A model generated the notes under the pieces. That model searched no databases. It had not been told where the DNA came from and worked only from the letters and a program-made list of their open reading frames with translations. From contig CAVYMQ010000003.1 of NCBI GenBank assembly GCA_963769665.1, positions 682,001 through 746,000 of the forward strand: a stretch of 64,000 nucleotides of DNA, given 5' to 3'. This DNA is from JACCTU01 sp963769665 (GTDB lineage Bacteria; Actinomycetota; Thermoleophilia; Gaiellales; Gaiellaceae). Position 1 is the stretch's first letter. Each line of letters starts with the position of its first letter. This document shows positions 10,042-19,294 of the stretch, one piece after another. A program made the translations under genes and the position numbers.

Positions 10042-10853
10042 AGCCGCCTCAACTGATCCGCGGCCTCCTCCGGGGGAAGCGTGTTGACGTAGATCCCCGC
10101 GCCGAGCTCGACGCCGGCGAGGACTGTGAGGCGCGGCACGACTTCCAGGTGCCAGCGCTTGCCGGTGTGCAGCCACGCGTTCACCGGCACGGGCCCCTCG
10201 CAGACAGCGTGCAGGCGGCGAAGCAGGTCGGCGAGGAGCTGCAGCGCTCCCGGCAGGAGCTCGCTCGCCCAGGCGTCAGGCTCCGGTTCGCTGGGCTCGA
10301 TCAGGAGCTCGTAGGGGACGCGGCCGGCGCGGGGGCACGTGGCGACCAGACCACCGCGCTCGACGACGACGTTGTCGCGTTCCGGCTCGCCACGCTCTGC
10401 CTCGACGGCGGGAGGCGGGCCTGGTAGCCACACGAGCTGCGAGTGCGAGTGCGCAAGGCTTCCGCCCGCGGCCTTGCCCTCGTTGACGATTGCGTGCAGG
10501 TAGCCGGCGGGCTCGGCCTCCCGCCGCCGGCGCCACGCCTCGGCGACGAGCGCGGACTGTTCGTCGTCGAGTTCGGCGAGCGAGCGCACGTGCTCGGGCG
10601 AGTGCACGACGACCTCTTGTCGCTGGAACGCGGGGTACAGGTTCGGGACGACGCGGACGCGCCAGGGATCCCCGATCGTGAGCGTCTCGGGCGGTGTGCG
10701 TTCCTCGCGGCCGGCATCGAACGGGCACGAGTCGAGCTCTTCCTGTGTCGCCGGCTCGACGTGCGGCCACCTCGCGCCCGGGCGCTTCGAGCGACCCGCC
10801 GCGATCACGACCTGTCGACCCGAGAGCGGGTCCTCGCGGAGCTCTCCGCTCAG
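10038..10853 (-). CDS. galT: Galactose-1-phosphate uridylyltransferase family protein
   Basis: HIT-superfamily nucleotidyltransferase of galactose/sugar-nucleotide metabolism. The N-terminal LREDPLSGR motif and the HSHSQ active-site motif (AHSHSQLVW) are visible. The GalT N-terminus needs a start at or before 10853, yet the only ATG/GTG/TTG close by is GTG 10808, inside the conserved motif. CTG 10853 overlaps the SPFH stop as CTGA and gives a sensible protein of 271 aa, shorter than the usual 330. Substrate is inferred from the family. Confidence 0.8.
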   Translation of the reverse strand: MSGELREDPLSGRQVVIAAGRSKRPGARWPHVEPATQEELDSCPFDAGREERTPPETLTIGDPWRVRVVPNLYPAFQRQEVVVHSPEHVRSLAELDDEQSALVAEAWRRRREAEPAGYLHAIVNEGKAAGGSLAHSHSQLVWLPGPPPAVEAERGEPERDNVVVERGGLVATCPRAGRVPYELLIEPSEPEPDAWASELLPGALQLLADLLRRLHAVCEGPVPVNAWLHTGKRWHLEVVPRLTVLAGVELGAGIYVNTLPPEEAADQLRRL

Positions 10854-11620
10854 GTGGCCTGGCCCTGGTGACTCTTCTCGATGAACGGCCTGAACAGGTC
10901 GATCGGTGCCGGGAAGACGATTGTCGTCGACGCCGACGGCCCGAGCTCGAGCAGTGTCTGCAGGTAGCGGAGCTGCAACGCGATCGGCGTGTCCGCCATC
11001 ACGAGCGCTGCGTCCTTCAGCCGCTCCGACGCCTGGAACTCGCCTTCGGCGGCGATCACCTTTGCACGCCGTTCGCGCTCGGCCTCGGCCTGGCGGGCCA
11101 TCGCGCGCTGCATCCCGGCCGGGATCTCGACGTCCTTGACCTCGACGATCGAGACCTTGATGCCCCACGGCGCAGTCGCCTCGTCGATGATCTGCTGGAG
11201 GATCGCGTTGATCTTGTCGCGCTCCGAGAGCAGCTCGTCGAGCAGATGCTGTCCGAGCACCGACCGCAGCGTGGTCTGCGCGATCTGCGACGTGGCGACC
11301 ATGAAGTTCTCGACCTGGACGATCGCCGCCGAAGGATCGACGATGCGGAAGTACGCGACCGCGTTGACGCGCACCGGCACGTTGTCCTTCGTGATCACTT
11401 CCTGCGGCGGGACGTTGAGCGTGATCGTTCGGAGGTCGACGCGGACCATGCGGTCGATCACCGGGATCAGCAGGAAGAGCCCCGGGCCCTTCGGTGGTGT
11501 CAGCAGGCGGCCGAGCCGGAAGACGACACCCCGCTCGTACTCGCGCGCCACCTTGATCGCGGCCGAGAGGAAGATCAGCAGGAGAAAGGCGGCTGCGCCA
11601 ATCAGGATCAGGAAGGCCAT
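10850..11620 (-). CDS. SPFH/stomatin-like membrane protein (slipin)
   Basis: Band-7/SPFH protein of 256 aa: one N-terminal membrane segment (residues 2-22), the SPFH core (YERGVVFRLGRLLTPPKGPG, VDLRTITLNVPPQEVITKDN), and a charged C-terminal coil rich in AEAERERRAK. Such proteins form oligomeric membrane scaffolds, nearly always with an NfeD partner, as here immediately upstream. AAAGGA lies 6 bases before the ATG. Confidence 0.9.
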   Translation of the reverse strand: MAFLILIGAAAFLLLIFLSAAIKVAREYERGVVFRLGRLLTPPKGPGLFLLIPVIDRMVRVDLRTITLNVPPQEVITKDNVPVRVNAVAYFRIVDPSAAIVQVENFMVATSQIAQTTLRSVLGQHLLDELLSERDKINAILQQIIDEATAPWGIKVSIVEVKDVEIPAGMQRAMARQAEAERERRAKVIAAEGEFQASERLKDAALVMADTPIALQLRYLQTLLELGPSASTTIVFPAPIDLFRPFIEKSHQGQAT

Positions 11621-11649
11621 CGAGTCCTTTCGCCGGGGGCGCCTGGATC

Positions 11650-12936
11650 CTACGCGCCGCGCGGACGAACGACGAGCTCCAGCCCGTCCATCCGCTCGAC
11701 CTCGACCTCGTCGCCCTGGTGCAGCGGCTCGCCGTCCTCGGTCCGCGCGCGCCAGAGCTCGCCGTTCACGAACACCAGCCCTTCGTTTCGCACCACGCCG
11801 CTCGTCCCGACGATCGTGTTCGGGCCTACCGTGACGGGGCTCTCCCGAACCTGGACGATCTTGACGACGACCAGCGCCATCAGGCCGGCCAGCGTTGCGG
11901 CGGTGCCGATCAGCAGCGGCAGCGACACCTCATAGACGCCGCCGGACGGCTCGAAGAGCAGGAGACCTCCGAGCACGAAGCAGACGGCGCCCGCGACCGT
12001 CAGCGCACCGTGGCTCGCGACGAACGGCTCGGCGCCGATGAACGCCGCCGCGAGCAGCATGAGCAGGAAGCCCGCCCAGTTGACCGGCAGTACCTGCGCC
12101 GCGAAGAGCGAGATGATCAGCGAGATCGCGCCGACCGTTCCCGGGAAGATCATCCCGGGGTTCCACAGCTCGACGACGATCCCGATCAGCCCGATCGAGA
12201 CCATCACGAAGATCACGTTGGGATCGATCAGCAGGTCGAGGATCTGCTGCCAGAGGCTGAGCTCGGCAACCGTGACGTTGGCGTTCGCGGTCTCGAGCAC
12301 GAGGCCCTTCGGCTTCGTCGTTCGGCCGTCGGCCTCGTTCAAGAGCGTCGCGAGGTCGGGAGCGATCAGGTCGATCACGTTCTCCTCGAGCGCCTCCTCG
12401 GCCGTCCAGCTGTCGCCCCCGCGCACGGCTCGCTCCCCGACGTCGGGGTTGCGGCCGTGGTCCTGCGCCAGCCCGCGGAGCTGGGCGGACAGCTTCTCGA
12501 CCGCCTTCTCGCGCAGGTCGTCCGGCAGGTCCTCGCCGCCGCTGCCGACGGGCGTCGAGGAGCCGATCGTCGTCTGAGGGGCCATCGCCAGGAGGTCTCC
12601 GGCCTGCGCGATGAACGCGCCCGCGGAGGTTGCCGAAGCCCCTTCCGGCGACACGTAGACGATCACGGGAACGGGGGAGGCGAGCTCGGCCTTGACGATG
12701 TCCTCCATCGACGAGACGAGCCCGCCGGGCGTGTCGAGCAGGATCACGACGGCGTCGTACCCCTCCTCGTCCGCACGCTTCAGTTGCTCCTGCACGAAGT
12801 CGCGCGTCACGGGGTTGACGTCGTTGGCGAACTCGATTGCGAGGACGCGGGCGGCTGAGGCCGCTCCCGGAGCGGCGAGCGCGGCAACCGCTGCGAGGAG
12901 CAGCAGGGAAAAGGCCCGCACAGCCGCGCTTTTCAC
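11650..12936 (-). CDS. NfeD-family membrane serine protease (ClpP-class)
   Basis: Long-form NfeD, the membrane protease partner of SPFH proteins. A signal peptide is followed by a ClpP/SppA-like domain with LLDTPGG, the nucleophile loop EGASATSAG and a GSSTPVG segment, then four or five membrane helices and a C-terminal OB-fold NfeD domain. The 428-aa GTG start (12936) begins just before the signal peptide. TACAAT 8 bases upstream suggests a leaderless mRNA. Confidence 0.9.
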   Translation of the reverse strand: MKSAAVRAFSLLLLAAVAALAAPGAASAARVLAIEFANDVNPVTRDFVQEQLKRADEEGYDAVVILLDTPGGLVSSMEDIVKAELASPVPVIVYVSPEGASATSAGAFIAQAGDLLAMAPQTTIGSSTPVGSGGEDLPDDLREKAVEKLSAQLRGLAQDHGRNPDVGERAVRGGDSWTAEEALEENVIDLIAPDLATLLNEADGRTTKPKGLVLETANANVTVAELSLWQQILDLLIDPNVIFVMVSIGLIGIVVELWNPGMIFPGTVGAISLIISLFAAQVLPVNWAGFLLMLLAAAFIGAEPFVASHGALTVAGAVCFVLGGLLLFEPSGGVYEVSLPLLIGTAATLAGLMALVVVKIVQVRESPVTVGPNTIVGTSGVVRNEGLVFVNGELWRARTEDGEPLHQGDEVEVERMDGLELVVRPRGA

Positions 12937-12944
12937 TCGTAAGG

Positions 12945-12950
12945 ATTGTA
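12945..12950 (-). promoter_or_regulatory. nfeD -10 element
   Basis: TACAAT on the minus strand ends 8 bases before the nfeD GTG, implying a leaderless or near-leaderless transcript. No Shine-Dalgarno is present. Confidence 0.5.
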
Positions 12951-13011
12951 TACGGAGGTGTCCTGCCGATAGACGGGAAGAGGTCAGGTCCGACACTCTG
13001 GAGACCCTGCC

Positions 13012-15060
13012 GTGAAACTCCTCGTCGCCATCGCCGTCGCGCTCGTCTTTCCCGCTTCGGCGCTGGCGGAGGATGCGCGGCTCGTGACGCAGGAGGTGCC
13101 GCTCGGCGCCGGTGCTCGCACGCTCGCAAGCGCGCGCCCGCCGGTGTTCGACCTCGTCGGTCTCAACTGGCGCGGCTCCGGCGACGTGCGCTTTCGAACG
13201 CGCTCGGTCGCCGGTCGCTGGACATCCTGGCGCGCCGCGCAGCCCGAGCCGTACGACGTGCCGGACACCGGCACGCCGGAAGGCCGCTCGGCGCTCGAGT
13301 GGAGGCTCGGCAACCCGTATTGGGTCGGCCCGTCGAACGCGATCCAGTACCGGCTCCGGGGCTCCGTCACTCGCCTGCGCGCGCACTTCGTCCAGAGCGC
13401 GGTCCGCGCGGTGCCGGCGCGCACGCTTTCGATCGCCGGCTCCCCGGCCCTGATCCCGCGCGCGAGCTGGCGCGCCGACGAGGAGATCCGACGCGCGGGC
13501 CCGACGTTCACGCAGTCGCTTCGGTTCGCGGTCGTGCACCACACGGCCGGCGCGGACGGGTACACGGCGGCGCAGTCGGCCGCAATCGTGCGGGCGATCC
13601 AGATCTACCACGTGAAGGGAAACGGCTGGAACGACGTCGGCTACAACTTTCTCGTCGACAAGTACGGGCAGGTGTTCGAGGGCCGCTACGGCGGGGTCGA
13701 GCGCAACGTGATCGGCGCGCACGCCGAGGGGTTCAACACCGGTTCCGTCGGCATTGCGCTGCTCGGCACCTACGGCGATACGAAGCCGACCGCGAAGGCG
13801 CTCGACGCGATCGCCGCCCTGATCGCGTGGCGGTTGGACGTCGCCCACGTCGATCCGGCGTCGCGGCTTTCGTGGATCTCCGGCGGCAACGCGCGCTTCC
13901 CGTCCGGCACGCCGGTTCCGCTGGCCGCGGTCACCGGGCACAGGGACACCGGCCCGACGTCGTGCCCCGGGAACGCGCTGCACGCGCAGCTCGGGGCGCT
14001 TGCGCGAAAGGCGGCGACCCTCGGACTGCCGAAGCTCTACGAGCCGCTGGTCTCAGGCACGCCCGGCGGGCTCGTGCGCTTCACCGCGCGTCTGTCGTCG
14101 GCACGGCCCTGGACGGTGCGGGTGACCGACACCGCGGGGACGGCCGTTGCGTCCGGCACCGGTGAGGGTGCGAACGTCGACTGGACGTGGGACGCTACGT
14201 TCGCGGCGCCGACCGGCTACACGTACTCGATCGAGGCGGGAGCGGACGTGCGGCCGGCGATCGGAACGATCGGCCAGGTCGCAACGTCGCTGACCATGGC
14301 CGGCGCGCAGGCGAAGCCCGCGACGTTCACCCCGAACGGCGACAGTCAGGCCGACTCGACGGTGATCAGCTACACGTTGAGCCTCGCGTCGACGGTGACC
14401 GCAACGCTTCGTCACGCGTCGGGTGCGATACTCGCGACGCTGTTCGTCGAGCAGAAGAAGGCTGGGCGGCAGTCGTTCAAGTTCACGGCGACGGGCGTGG
14501 CCGACGGTCGCTACTCGGTCGTGCTGAACGCGAAAGCGCCGAGCGGACGCGAGGCGAACGCAGTTGTGCCGATCGTCGTCGACCGCACGCTCGCGGCGTT
14601 CTCGGTCGCCCCCGCGGTCTACTCGCCGAACGGGGACAAGCGACTCGACCAGCTCGGGTTCACGTTCGTGCTGGCAACCCCTGCGCACGTCAAGCTGGTG
14701 GCAGGCAAGCAGCTCGTGTACGAAGGCGATCTCGGAGCCGGGCCGCAGGAGCTCCGCTGGGATGGGCGCCTGCCCGACGGGAAGCACGCGGCGGTGCTCG
14801 AGGCAACTGGGCCTTTCGGCACGCGCGGGCAGACCGTGCGCTTTGCCGCCGACACGAGGAAGCCCGTCTTCCGGTTGGTCGCGAAGGCGCAGCGCCGCTT
14901 CACCGTGAACGAGCAAGTGACCGTGACCGGCACGGTCGGCGGTGTGCGCGTTCGCGCCGTGGTCGGGCCCGGGCGGTTCTCGCTTTCCGGTGGCGGCGGA
15001 CCGATTGCAGTCACCGCCTGGGATGCGGCGGGCAACCGCACGACGATTCGTCAGCGGTAG
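13012..15060 (+). CDS. Secreted PGRP-type N-acetylmuramoyl-L-alanine amidase
   Basis: Exported peptidoglycan amidase cutting the lactyl-peptide bond. A signal peptide (residues 1-19, ending SALA) leads to a PGRP domain at about 150-310: FAVVHHTAG has one zinc ligand, and the second His and Cys are in VTGHRDTGPTSCPGN. The remaining half has FlgD/Ig-like beta repeats with FTPNGD and YSPNGD motifs, as in many actinobacterial wall enzymes. GTG 13012 places the signal peptide at the N-terminus; 682 aa. The last 10 bases overlap birA. Confidence 0.88.
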   Translation: MKLLVAIAVALVFPASALAEDARLVTQEVPLGAGARTLASARPPVFDLVGLNWRGSGDVRFRTRSVAGRWTSWRAAQPEPYDVPDTGTPEGRSALEWRLGNPYWVGPSNAIQYRLRGSVTRLRAHFVQSAVRAVPARTLSIAGSPALIPRASWRADEEIRRAGPTFTQSLRFAVVHHTAGADGYTAAQSAAIVRAIQIYHVKGNGWNDVGYNFLVDKYGQVFEGRYGGVERNVIGAHAEGFNTGSVGIALLGTYGDTKPTAKALDAIAALIAWRLDVAHVDPASRLSWISGGNARFPSGTPVPLAAVTGHRDTGPTSCPGNALHAQLGALARKAATLGLPKLYEPLVSGTPGGLVRFTARLSSARPWTVRVTDTAGTAVASGTGEGANVDWTWDATFAAPTGYTYSIEAGADVRPAIGTIGQVATSLTMAGAQAKPATFTPNGDSQADSTVISYTLSLASTVTATLRHASGAILATLFVEQKKAGRQSFKFTATGVADGRYSVVLNAKAPSGREANAVVPIVVDRTLAAFSVAPAVYSPNGDKRLDQLGFTFVLATPAHVKLVAGKQLVYEGDLGAGPQELRWDGRLPDGKHAAVLEATGPFGTRGQTVRFAADTRKPVFRLVAKAQRRFTVNEQVTVTGTVGGVRVRAVVGPGRFSLSGGGGPIAVTAWDAAGNRTTIRQR

Positions 15061-15632
15061 CCGCTCACCCACGCGTCGTGTTCGCGCTCGAGGTGGTCGA
15101 GCAGTGAGGCGAGAAGCCTCGCGCGCTCGACGGGCCGTCCGATCTCGAGCAGGAGCGAGGTCGCCGGATGCTCCGCGCGCTCCGGCAGCTGCTCCGCCGC
15201 CTGGTGCACGTTGATCCCGACCCCGAGGACGACCCGTCCTTCGCGCGCCTCGGCCAGGATCCCCGCCACCTTCCGGCCGTCGATCAGCACGTCGTTCGGC
15301 CACTTGACCGTCGGGGCGACCCCGGCGACTTCGGCGAGTGCCTGGGCGCACGCCCTGCCCGCGACGAGCGTGAGCTCGGCGAGGTTCGCGGTGGGAACGT
15401 CGGGGTGGAGCACGACCGAGGCGAGGACGCTCGAGCCGGGGGGCGCGATCCAATCGCGGCCGAGCCGACCGCGGCCCGAGGTCTGCTCGTCAGTGGCCGC
15501 GACCGCTCCGACAGGAGCGTCGTCTGCGAGAAGTCGCTGGGTCGACTCGCAGCGCTCGACGTAGGTGTATGGCTTGCCGAACCGGCCTCGGAGCAGCGGC
15601 AGCACGGTCTCGGGAGCGAGCGAATCGGTCAC
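15051..15632 (-). CDS. birA: Biotin-[acetyl-CoA-carboxylase] ligase
   Basis: Activates biotin as biotinyl-AMP and attaches it to the carboxylase carrier protein. Visible motifs are the adenylate loop GRGRLGR, KWPNDVLIDGRKVAGIL and GVGINV. At 193 aa it lacks the N-terminal repressor HTH and most of the C-terminal domain, a compact catalytic form. It lies near the fatty-acid genes and accDA, consistent with its role. GTG 15632 is 19 bases from the divergent sigma gene. Confidence 0.92.
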   Translation of the reverse strand: MTDSLAPETVLPLLRGRFGKPYTYVERCESTQRLLADDAPVGAVAATDEQTSGRGRLGRDWIAPPGSSVLASVVLHPDVPTANLAELTLVAGRACAQALAEVAGVAPTVKWPNDVLIDGRKVAGILAEAREGRVVLGVGINVHQAAEQLPERAEHPATSLLLEIGRPVERARLLASLLDHLEREHDAWVSGYR

Positions 15633-15651
15633 GGGCCGTAAAGTGTGGCGG
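15633..15651. promoter_or_regulatory. Divergent birA / ECF sigma start region
   Basis: Only 19 bases separate the two start codons. TAAAGT (15639-15644) ends 7 bases before the sigma GTG, suggesting a leaderless transcript. The birA side has only a weak ACTTTA. Confidence 0.45.
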
Positions 15652-16236
15652 GTGCAACCACTTCGGCCGAAGAGCCGTCCAATCCGGCAACCCCTGCGGG
15701 CGGGCTCGTCGCTCGCCTACGAGAGGCTGAGCGACCCCATCTTGGTCAAACGTGCGAAGGACGGCGACCGGCAGGCGCTCGAAACCCTCTGCGCCCGCCA
15801 TCAGCCGGCAGTCGAGAAGATCGCTCGGCGGATCCTGCGCGACCCCGAGGACGCCCGGGACGCGACGCAGGAGTCGTTGGCGAAGGTCTGCACTCGAATT
15901 CGGCAGTTCCGGGGCGAGTCGCAGTTCGCGACCTGGCTGCACCGGCTCGTCGTGAACACGTGCCGCGATGCGCTCGCGCGGCGCCGCTCCTGGGAGGAGC
16001 TGCCCGACGACCTGACTGCGACTCCGGCCGGCGACGTCGGCGATCGCGACGAGCTGCGTGCCTGCCTGCTCGAGCTGCCGCCGGCGCAGGCGCGGGTCGT
16101 GGTCTTGAAGGACGCGCTGGGATACTCGTTCGAGGAGATCTCCGCCGCGAGCGGGATGCCGGTCGGCACCGCCAAGTGCTACGCGCACCGCGCAAGGAAC
16201 AGCCTGCGCGAACGGCTCGAGGAGCGCGTCGCGTGA
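15652..16236 (+). CDS. ECF-type RNA polymerase sigma factor
   Basis: Sigma-70-family protein with regions 2 and 4 only. Region 2 reads ARRILRDPEDARDATQES then FATWLHRLVVNTCRDALARR; region 4 is LPPAQARVVVLKDALGYSFEEI with HTH MPVGTAKCYAHRARNSL. GTG 15652 gives 194 aa; GTG 15643 also fits. No anti-sigma gene adjoins it; instead its stop overlaps the fabZ GTG by 4 bases, so it heads the fatty-acid operon. Its regulon is unknown. Confidence 0.85.
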   Translation: MQPLRPKSRPIRQPLRAGSSLAYERLSDPILVKRAKDGDRQALETLCARHQPAVEKIARRILRDPEDARDATQESLAKVCTRIRQFRGESQFATWLHRLVVNTCRDALARRRSWEELPDDLTATPAGDVGDRDELRACLLELPPAQARVVVLKDALGYSFEEISAASGMPVGTAKCYAHRARNSLRERLEERVA

Positions 16237-16661
16237 ACGCGCCGTTCGGCAAGGCGCAGATCGAGGAGATCCTTCCGCACCGCGACCCGTTCCTGCTGCT
16301 CGACGAGGTGCTCGAGCTCGAGCCGGGCTCGCGCGTCGTCGCGCGCAAGGTCGTCACCGAAGAGGACTGCGCCGGGCACTTTCCCGGCAACCCGATCATG
16401 CCGGGCGTGAAGATGGTCGAAGCGCTCGCGCAGGCAGGAGCGGTCGCCGTGCTCGTCCAGGAGGAGAACCGCGGCAAGCTCGCGCTCTTCGCGGGTATCG
16501 ACGACGTCCGTTTCAAGCGCGTCGTCCGGCCAGGCGAAGAGTTGACGCTCGAGTGCCTGCTCGAAACGGTGCGCGGCCCGATCGGGCGAGGCAAGGCGAG
16601 GGCCACGGTCGGAGGCGAGCTCGCCGTGCGCGGGACGTTGACGTTCGCGGTGGAGCAATGA
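16233..16661 (+). CDS. fabZ: 3-hydroxyacyl-ACP dehydratase FabZ
   Basis: Dehydrates 3-hydroxyacyl-ACP in fatty-acid elongation. Hot-dog fold with LPHRDPFLLLDEV (active-site His) and GHFPGNPIMPGVKMVEALAQ. 142 aa, standard length. GTG 16233 overlaps the sigma stop (GTGA); its own stop overlaps fabH (ATGA). Confidence 0.95.
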   Translation: MNAPFGKAQIEEILPHRDPFLLLDEVLELEPGSRVVARKVVTEEDCAGHFPGNPIMPGVKMVEALAQAGAVAVLVQEENRGKLALFAGIDDVRFKRVVRPGEELTLECLLETVRGPIGRGKARATVGGELAVRGTLTFAVEQ

Positions 16662-17653
16662 TCGGGAAGGCGAACGGCGCGCGCATCGGGATCACGGGCC
16701 TCGGCGTGAACGTGCCGGCGAAGGTCGTGACGAATGACGACCTCGCGAAGTTCGTCGACACCTCCGACGAGTGGATCATGGAGCGCACCGGCATCCGCGA
16801 GCGCCGCTTCGCGACGGAGGACGAGGCGCTGACCGACATCGCGCGGCCCGCGTGTCTGCAGGCGCTCGAGCGCGCGGGCGTCGAGGCGTCGTCGATCGAT
16901 CTCGTGCTGTGCGCGACGGTGACGCCGGACATGATGTTCCCGACGTCGTCTGCGATTCTGGCCGACCAGCTCGGGATGCCCGACGCGGCGGCGTACGACC
17001 TGCTCGCCGGGTGCACCGGCTTCGTCTACGCGATCGCGCAGGCGTACGGGATGCTCGCCTCGGGGCTCTCGCGCCGCGCGCTGGTGGTCGGCGGCGACGT
17101 CCTCTCCAAGATTCTCGATTTCGACGATCGCTCGACGCTCGTGCTCTTCGGGGACGGTGCCGGCGCCGTCGTGATGGAGCCGGTCGAGAAGGGTGGGTTC
17201 CTCGGGTTCGAGCTCGGCGCCGACGGCGGCGGCGGCGAGAGCCTCTGGCTACCGGGCAGCGGGTCGCGCCACTTCGAGGATCCGGAGTCGTTCGTCAAGA
17301 TGAACGGCCGTGAGGTCTACAAGTTCGCGACGCGCGTGCTCGTCTCGTCCGCGGAGAAGCTCCTCGACGAGGTCGGGATGACCGTGGAGGACATCGACGT
17401 GTACGTGCCGCATCAGGCCAACATCCGGATCATCGACTACGCGGCCAAGAAGCTGGGCTTCCCGCCGGAGAAGGTCGTGATCAACGTCCAGAAGTACGGG
17501 AACACCTCCTCGGGGTCGATTCCGCTGGCGTTGGCCGATGCGTCGGCAGACGGAAGACTGAAGCCGGGGTCGAAGGTGTTGATGACGGGAATGGGTGCCG
17601 GGCTCACATGGGGATCGGGCTTGATCGAATGGACGGAGGGGATGGCTGCATGA
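16658..17653 (+). CDS. fabH: 3-oxoacyl-ACP synthase III
   Basis: Starts fatty-acid chains by condensing acyl-CoA with malonyl-ACP. Catalytic triad: Cys119 (AGCTGF), His252 (PHQAN), Asn282 (GNTSSGS). The N-terminal signature DTSDEWIMERTGIRERR is complete; 331 aa. ATG 16658 overlaps the fabZ stop by 4 bases. The branched- or straight-chain primer preference cannot be read from sequence alone. Confidence 0.96.
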   Translation: MIGKANGARIGITGLGVNVPAKVVTNDDLAKFVDTSDEWIMERTGIRERRFATEDEALTDIARPACLQALERAGVEASSIDLVLCATVTPDMMFPTSSAILADQLGMPDAAAYDLLAGCTGFVYAIAQAYGMLASGLSRRALVVGGDVLSKILDFDDRSTLVLFGDGAGAVVMEPVEKGGFLGFELGADGGGGESLWLPGSGSRHFEDPESFVKMNGREVYKFATRVLVSSAEKLLDEVGMTVEDIDVYVPHQANIRIIDYAAKKLGFPPEKVVINVQKYGNTSSGSIPLALADASADGRLKPGSKVLMTGMGAGLTWGSGLIEWTEGMAA

Positions 17654-18573
17654 GCAAGGTCGCGTTCATGTTTCCGGGACAGGGATCGTTCGAGGCTGGC
17701 ATGGGCCGTGACGTTGCGCTCGCTGTCCCCGAGGCGATGGCGGTGTTCGACGCAGGCAGCGCCGCCTCCGGGCTCGACTTGAAGCAGCTCTGCTTCGAGG
17801 GGACCGCAGAGCAGCTCGTTGAGACGGAGTTGCAGCAACCGGCGCTCGTGGCGACGTCGCTCGCCCTGAACGCTGCGCTGCGCGCGCGTGGGATCAAACC
17901 GGACTTCGTCGTCGGACACTCGGTCGGCGAGTTCGCGGCACTCTCCGCCGCCGAGTCGATCACGCCCGCGGCTGCGATCGCGCTCGTGCGCGAGCGTGGT
18001 CTCGCGATGGCGGCCGCGGCGCGCGAGCGGCCCGGTTCGATGGCTGCGATCCTCGGGCTCGCGGACGAGGTCGTCGAGACGCTGTGCCGGAAGATCGTCG
18101 GCGTGTGGCCCGCGAACTACAACTGCCCCGGGCAGATCGTGATCTCGGGCGAGGACGGCGCGGTCGGTGAGTGCTGCGAAGAGGCCGAGAAGGAAGGCGC
18201 AAAGCGTGCGATCAAGCTTCGCGTCTCCGGAGCGTTCCACTCGCCGCTCGTTGCGCGGGCGGCAGACCGGCTTCGGCCCGCGATCGACAAGGTCGACTTC
18301 GCGGCGCCGAAGGCAGCGTTCATGTCGACGGTCACCGCCAAGGTCGAAGAGGTCGCGCGCTATCGCACCCTGCTCGTCGACCAGCTCACGGCGCCGGTCA
18401 GGTTCACGCAAGCCGCGCGCGCGCTGATCGGCAGCGGGGTCACGGTCTTCGTCGAGGTGGGGCCGGGCAACGTCCTCAGCGGTTTACTGAAGAGGATCGA
18501 CAGATCGGTCAAGACCTTTTCGGTGAACGACCTGGAGGCGCTCGACGAAGTCACCGAAGCGCTGCGTGCCTGA
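17650..18573 (+). CDS. fabD: Malonyl-CoA:ACP transacylase
   Basis: Transfers malonyl from CoA to ACP. MFPGQGSFEAGMG forms the N-terminal loop, the nucleophile is Ser91 in GHSVGEF, and the catalytic His is H197 in SGAFHSPL. 307 aa. The chosen ATG 17650 overlaps the fabH stop (ATGA); a start 14 codons earlier adds only unconserved residues. Confidence 0.95.
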   Translation: MSKVAFMFPGQGSFEAGMGRDVALAVPEAMAVFDAGSAASGLDLKQLCFEGTAEQLVETELQQPALVATSLALNAALRARGIKPDFVVGHSVGEFAALSAAESITPAAAIALVRERGLAMAAAARERPGSMAAILGLADEVVETLCRKIVGVWPANYNCPGQIVISGEDGAVGECCEEAEKEGAKRAIKLRVSGAFHSPLVARAADRLRPAIDKVDFAAPKAAFMSTVTAKVEEVARYRTLLVDQLTAPVRFTQAARALIGSGVTVFVEVGPGNVLSGLLKRIDRSVKTFSVNDLEALDEVTEALRA

Positions 18574-19294
18574 GTTCGCGTCCCTCGAGGGGAGAACCGC
18601 TCTCGTCACCGGCGGCTCGCGGGGGATCGGTGCCGCGGTCGCGCGAGAGCTCGCGCAGGCGGGCGCGGCGGTCGTCGTCGGCTACCGCTCGGGCGCGGAC
18701 GAGGCCGAGGCCATCGCCGCCGAGATCGGCGGTCGCGCCGTGCAGGCCGACGTCTCGAACGTGGACGACGCGAAGCGCCTCGTCGAGGAGGCCGGCGAGC
18801 TCGACGTGCTCGTCAACAACGCAGGGATCACGCGTGACGGCGTGCTGGCGCGGATGAGCGACGACGACTGGAGCTCCGTGCTCGAGACCAACCTCAGCTC
18901 GGTCTTCTACACCTGCCGCGCGGTCTCGCGCGGGATGATGAAGCGGCGCGGCGGCTCGATCGTCAACCTCTCGTCGATCGTCGGGCTGCACGGGAACTGG
19001 GGCCAGTCGAACTACGCCGCCTCGAAGGGTGGCATCGTCGCGTTCACGAAGTCGCTCGCCCAGGAGCTCGGCTCCCGAGGAGTCCGCGCGAACGTCGTCG
19101 CGCCGGGTTACATCAAGACGCAGCTGACCGATGCGATCCCCGAGGAGGCGCAGCAGCAGATGCTCGGGCTGACCCCTCTCGGCCGCTTCGGCGAGCCGGA
19201 GGATGTCGCCCGAGCGGTACGGTTCCTGAGCTCCGACGACGCTTCGTTCATCACGGGCGAGGTCGTGGTCGTCGGCGGAGGATTGGGCATGTGA
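18566..19294 (+). CDS. fabG: 3-oxoacyl-ACP reductase FabG
   Basis: NADPH-dependent short-chain reductase of the elongation cycle. TGGSRGIG binds the cofactor, NNAGITRDG follows, and the catalytic Tyr150/Lys154 are in YAASK. 242 aa. GTG 18566 overlaps fabD by 8 bases. Confidence 0.94.
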   Translation: MPEFASLEGRTALVTGGSRGIGAAVARELAQAGAAVVVGYRSGADEAEAIAAEIGGRAVQADVSNVDDAKRLVEEAGELDVLVNNAGITRDGVLARMSDDDWSSVLETNLSSVFYTCRAVSRGMMKRRGGSIVNLSSIVGLHGNWGQSNYAASKGGIVAFTKSLAQELGSRGVRANVVAPGYIKTQLTDAIPEEAQQQMLGLTPLGRFGEPEDVARAVRFLSSDDASFITGEVVVVGGGLGM

